DNA of 20,768 nucleotides from Conidiobolus incongruus B7586 (taxonomy: Eukaryota; Entomophthoromycota; Entomophthoromycetes; Entomophthorales; Conidiobolaceae), in NCBI GenBank assembly GCA_000697335.1, contig JNEM01010704.1:1-20768 (forward strand), read 5' to 3'. Within the stretch, counting starts at the first letter, position 1. Every line of letters begins with the position of its first letter. The notes below the pieces were generated by a model that was not told the DNA's origin, made no database searches, and worked only from the letters and a program-made list of their open reading frames with translations. Both the position numbers and the translations under genes were made by a program. Of the stretch, positions 20,041 through 20,768 are shown piece after piece.

Positions 20041-20768
20041 ATATAATAAAAATTAAATAATTTGAAAAATTATCTTAATTTCAAATGTAAAATTTTGAAA
20101 TTAATCAAATATTTATTTAATCCAATTTTCTATAGTAATTATGGGATTAATTCTTTTCAATTACCTATTTTATTTAATTGTTTGACAAAATATTTGAACA
20201 ATAAACTTAATTCAATTATATTAACCAAAAAAATCATACTAAATTCCAAACTTCAATATATTGATACAAGTAATACATAATAAATTCAATTTATTTTAAT
20301 TAGTCAGATAATTCAAGTGTTTTTCATTAGATGTTTTTAATATATATTAAAATATAAATATAATTAATAATTTAATAGTATTTTATTTATATTTTATTAT
20401 AATAAACTTTTATTTAATATTATTTCAATAATACTTTAATCTTTAGCCTTAAACACTTATGATATTCTAGAAATTTCATAATATAGACTATTCTCTATTA
20501 TATCAAAATATTTAAATTATTTTATTTTTTTAAATAAATAAACTCCTTTATTATTATAATTCTATTTTTTATATTTTTTTTAATTTTTTTAATATTTTAT
20601 CAAATATTTTATATTTTTTTAAAGAATTCCTATTAATAAATAAATTTGCCTATTTATTAATTATATATCATTAAATATTTTTTATATCATCTAATATTTA
20701 TTGAATTTAAGAAAATTAATAAAAATTGATAATATTTTCAAAATTATAAAATTGATAAATATATAATA
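20041..20768. other. Upstream region of the Gep3-like gene; no other gene seen
   Basis: This would contain the promoter of the minus-strand gene starting at 20034. It is nearly pure A+T with T and A runs. A 72-codon plus-strand frame at 20062-20280 is Asn/Ile/Leu/Lys-rich as A+T-rich noncoding DNA gives, and is not called. The window ends without another feature. Confidence 0.5.

Noticed and set aside
20062-20280. 72-codon frame divergent from the Gep3-like gene
   Set aside because: Composition is that of translated A+T-rich DNA, and it starts only 28 bp from the start codon of the opposite gene.

Overview
The window looks like nuclear DNA of an extremely A+T-rich ascomycete (Saccharomycotina-type) yeast. 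The evidence is an Efg1/StuA-type APSES transcription factor, a mitochondrial Gep3/YqeH-type protein, short GT...AG spliceosomal introns, and yeast-like TA-rich 3' flanks. Only about 18% of the window is coding (three genes, 3,756 nt counted with stop codons). Three CTG codons in the Gep3-like gene fall where the family appears to want a hydrophobic residue, which weakly favours the standard code over the CUG-Ser code.

Layout. 278-358 holds a decayed tRNA-Leu(UAA)-like sequence with a T7 run behind it. 374-6682 has no gene that I can support; it holds microsatellites, a 28-nt perfect palindrome and a purine-rich island at 5391-5490. 6683-8121 (minus) is a six-exon gene with five introns of 52-58 nt, reconstructed here exon by exon into a 388-residue acidic helical protein. 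It resembles the Ett1/Nro1 family only weakly. 8122-12999 is a 4.9-kb gene-free stretch upstream of the APSES gene, with a repeated ACCGAGT motif, a 137-bp foldback, a C-biased stretch and an 11-bp-spaced AAGGGGGAGA pair. 13000-14061 (plus) is the APSES regulator, 353 residues, with C-ending codons unlike its surroundings and a stem-loop directly behind its stop codon. 14062-18507 separates two converging genes and contains several inverted repeats, including a nested foldback at 15923-16255. 18508-20034 (minus) encodes a mitochondrial circularly permuted GTPase-fold protein whose nucleotide-binding motifs are degenerate and whose C-terminus carries three 13-residue repeats. 20041-20768 shows no gene.

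The three genes do not form a pathway: one is probably a morphogenesis or developmental regulator with a large upstream control region, one probably acts in mitochondrial translation or biogenesis, and one is of uncertain function. The strongest new points are the cryptic five-intron gene, the Gep3-like protein that has lost its P-loop and zinc ribbon, and two concentric foldback structures. All composition statements are by eye; no search could be run.
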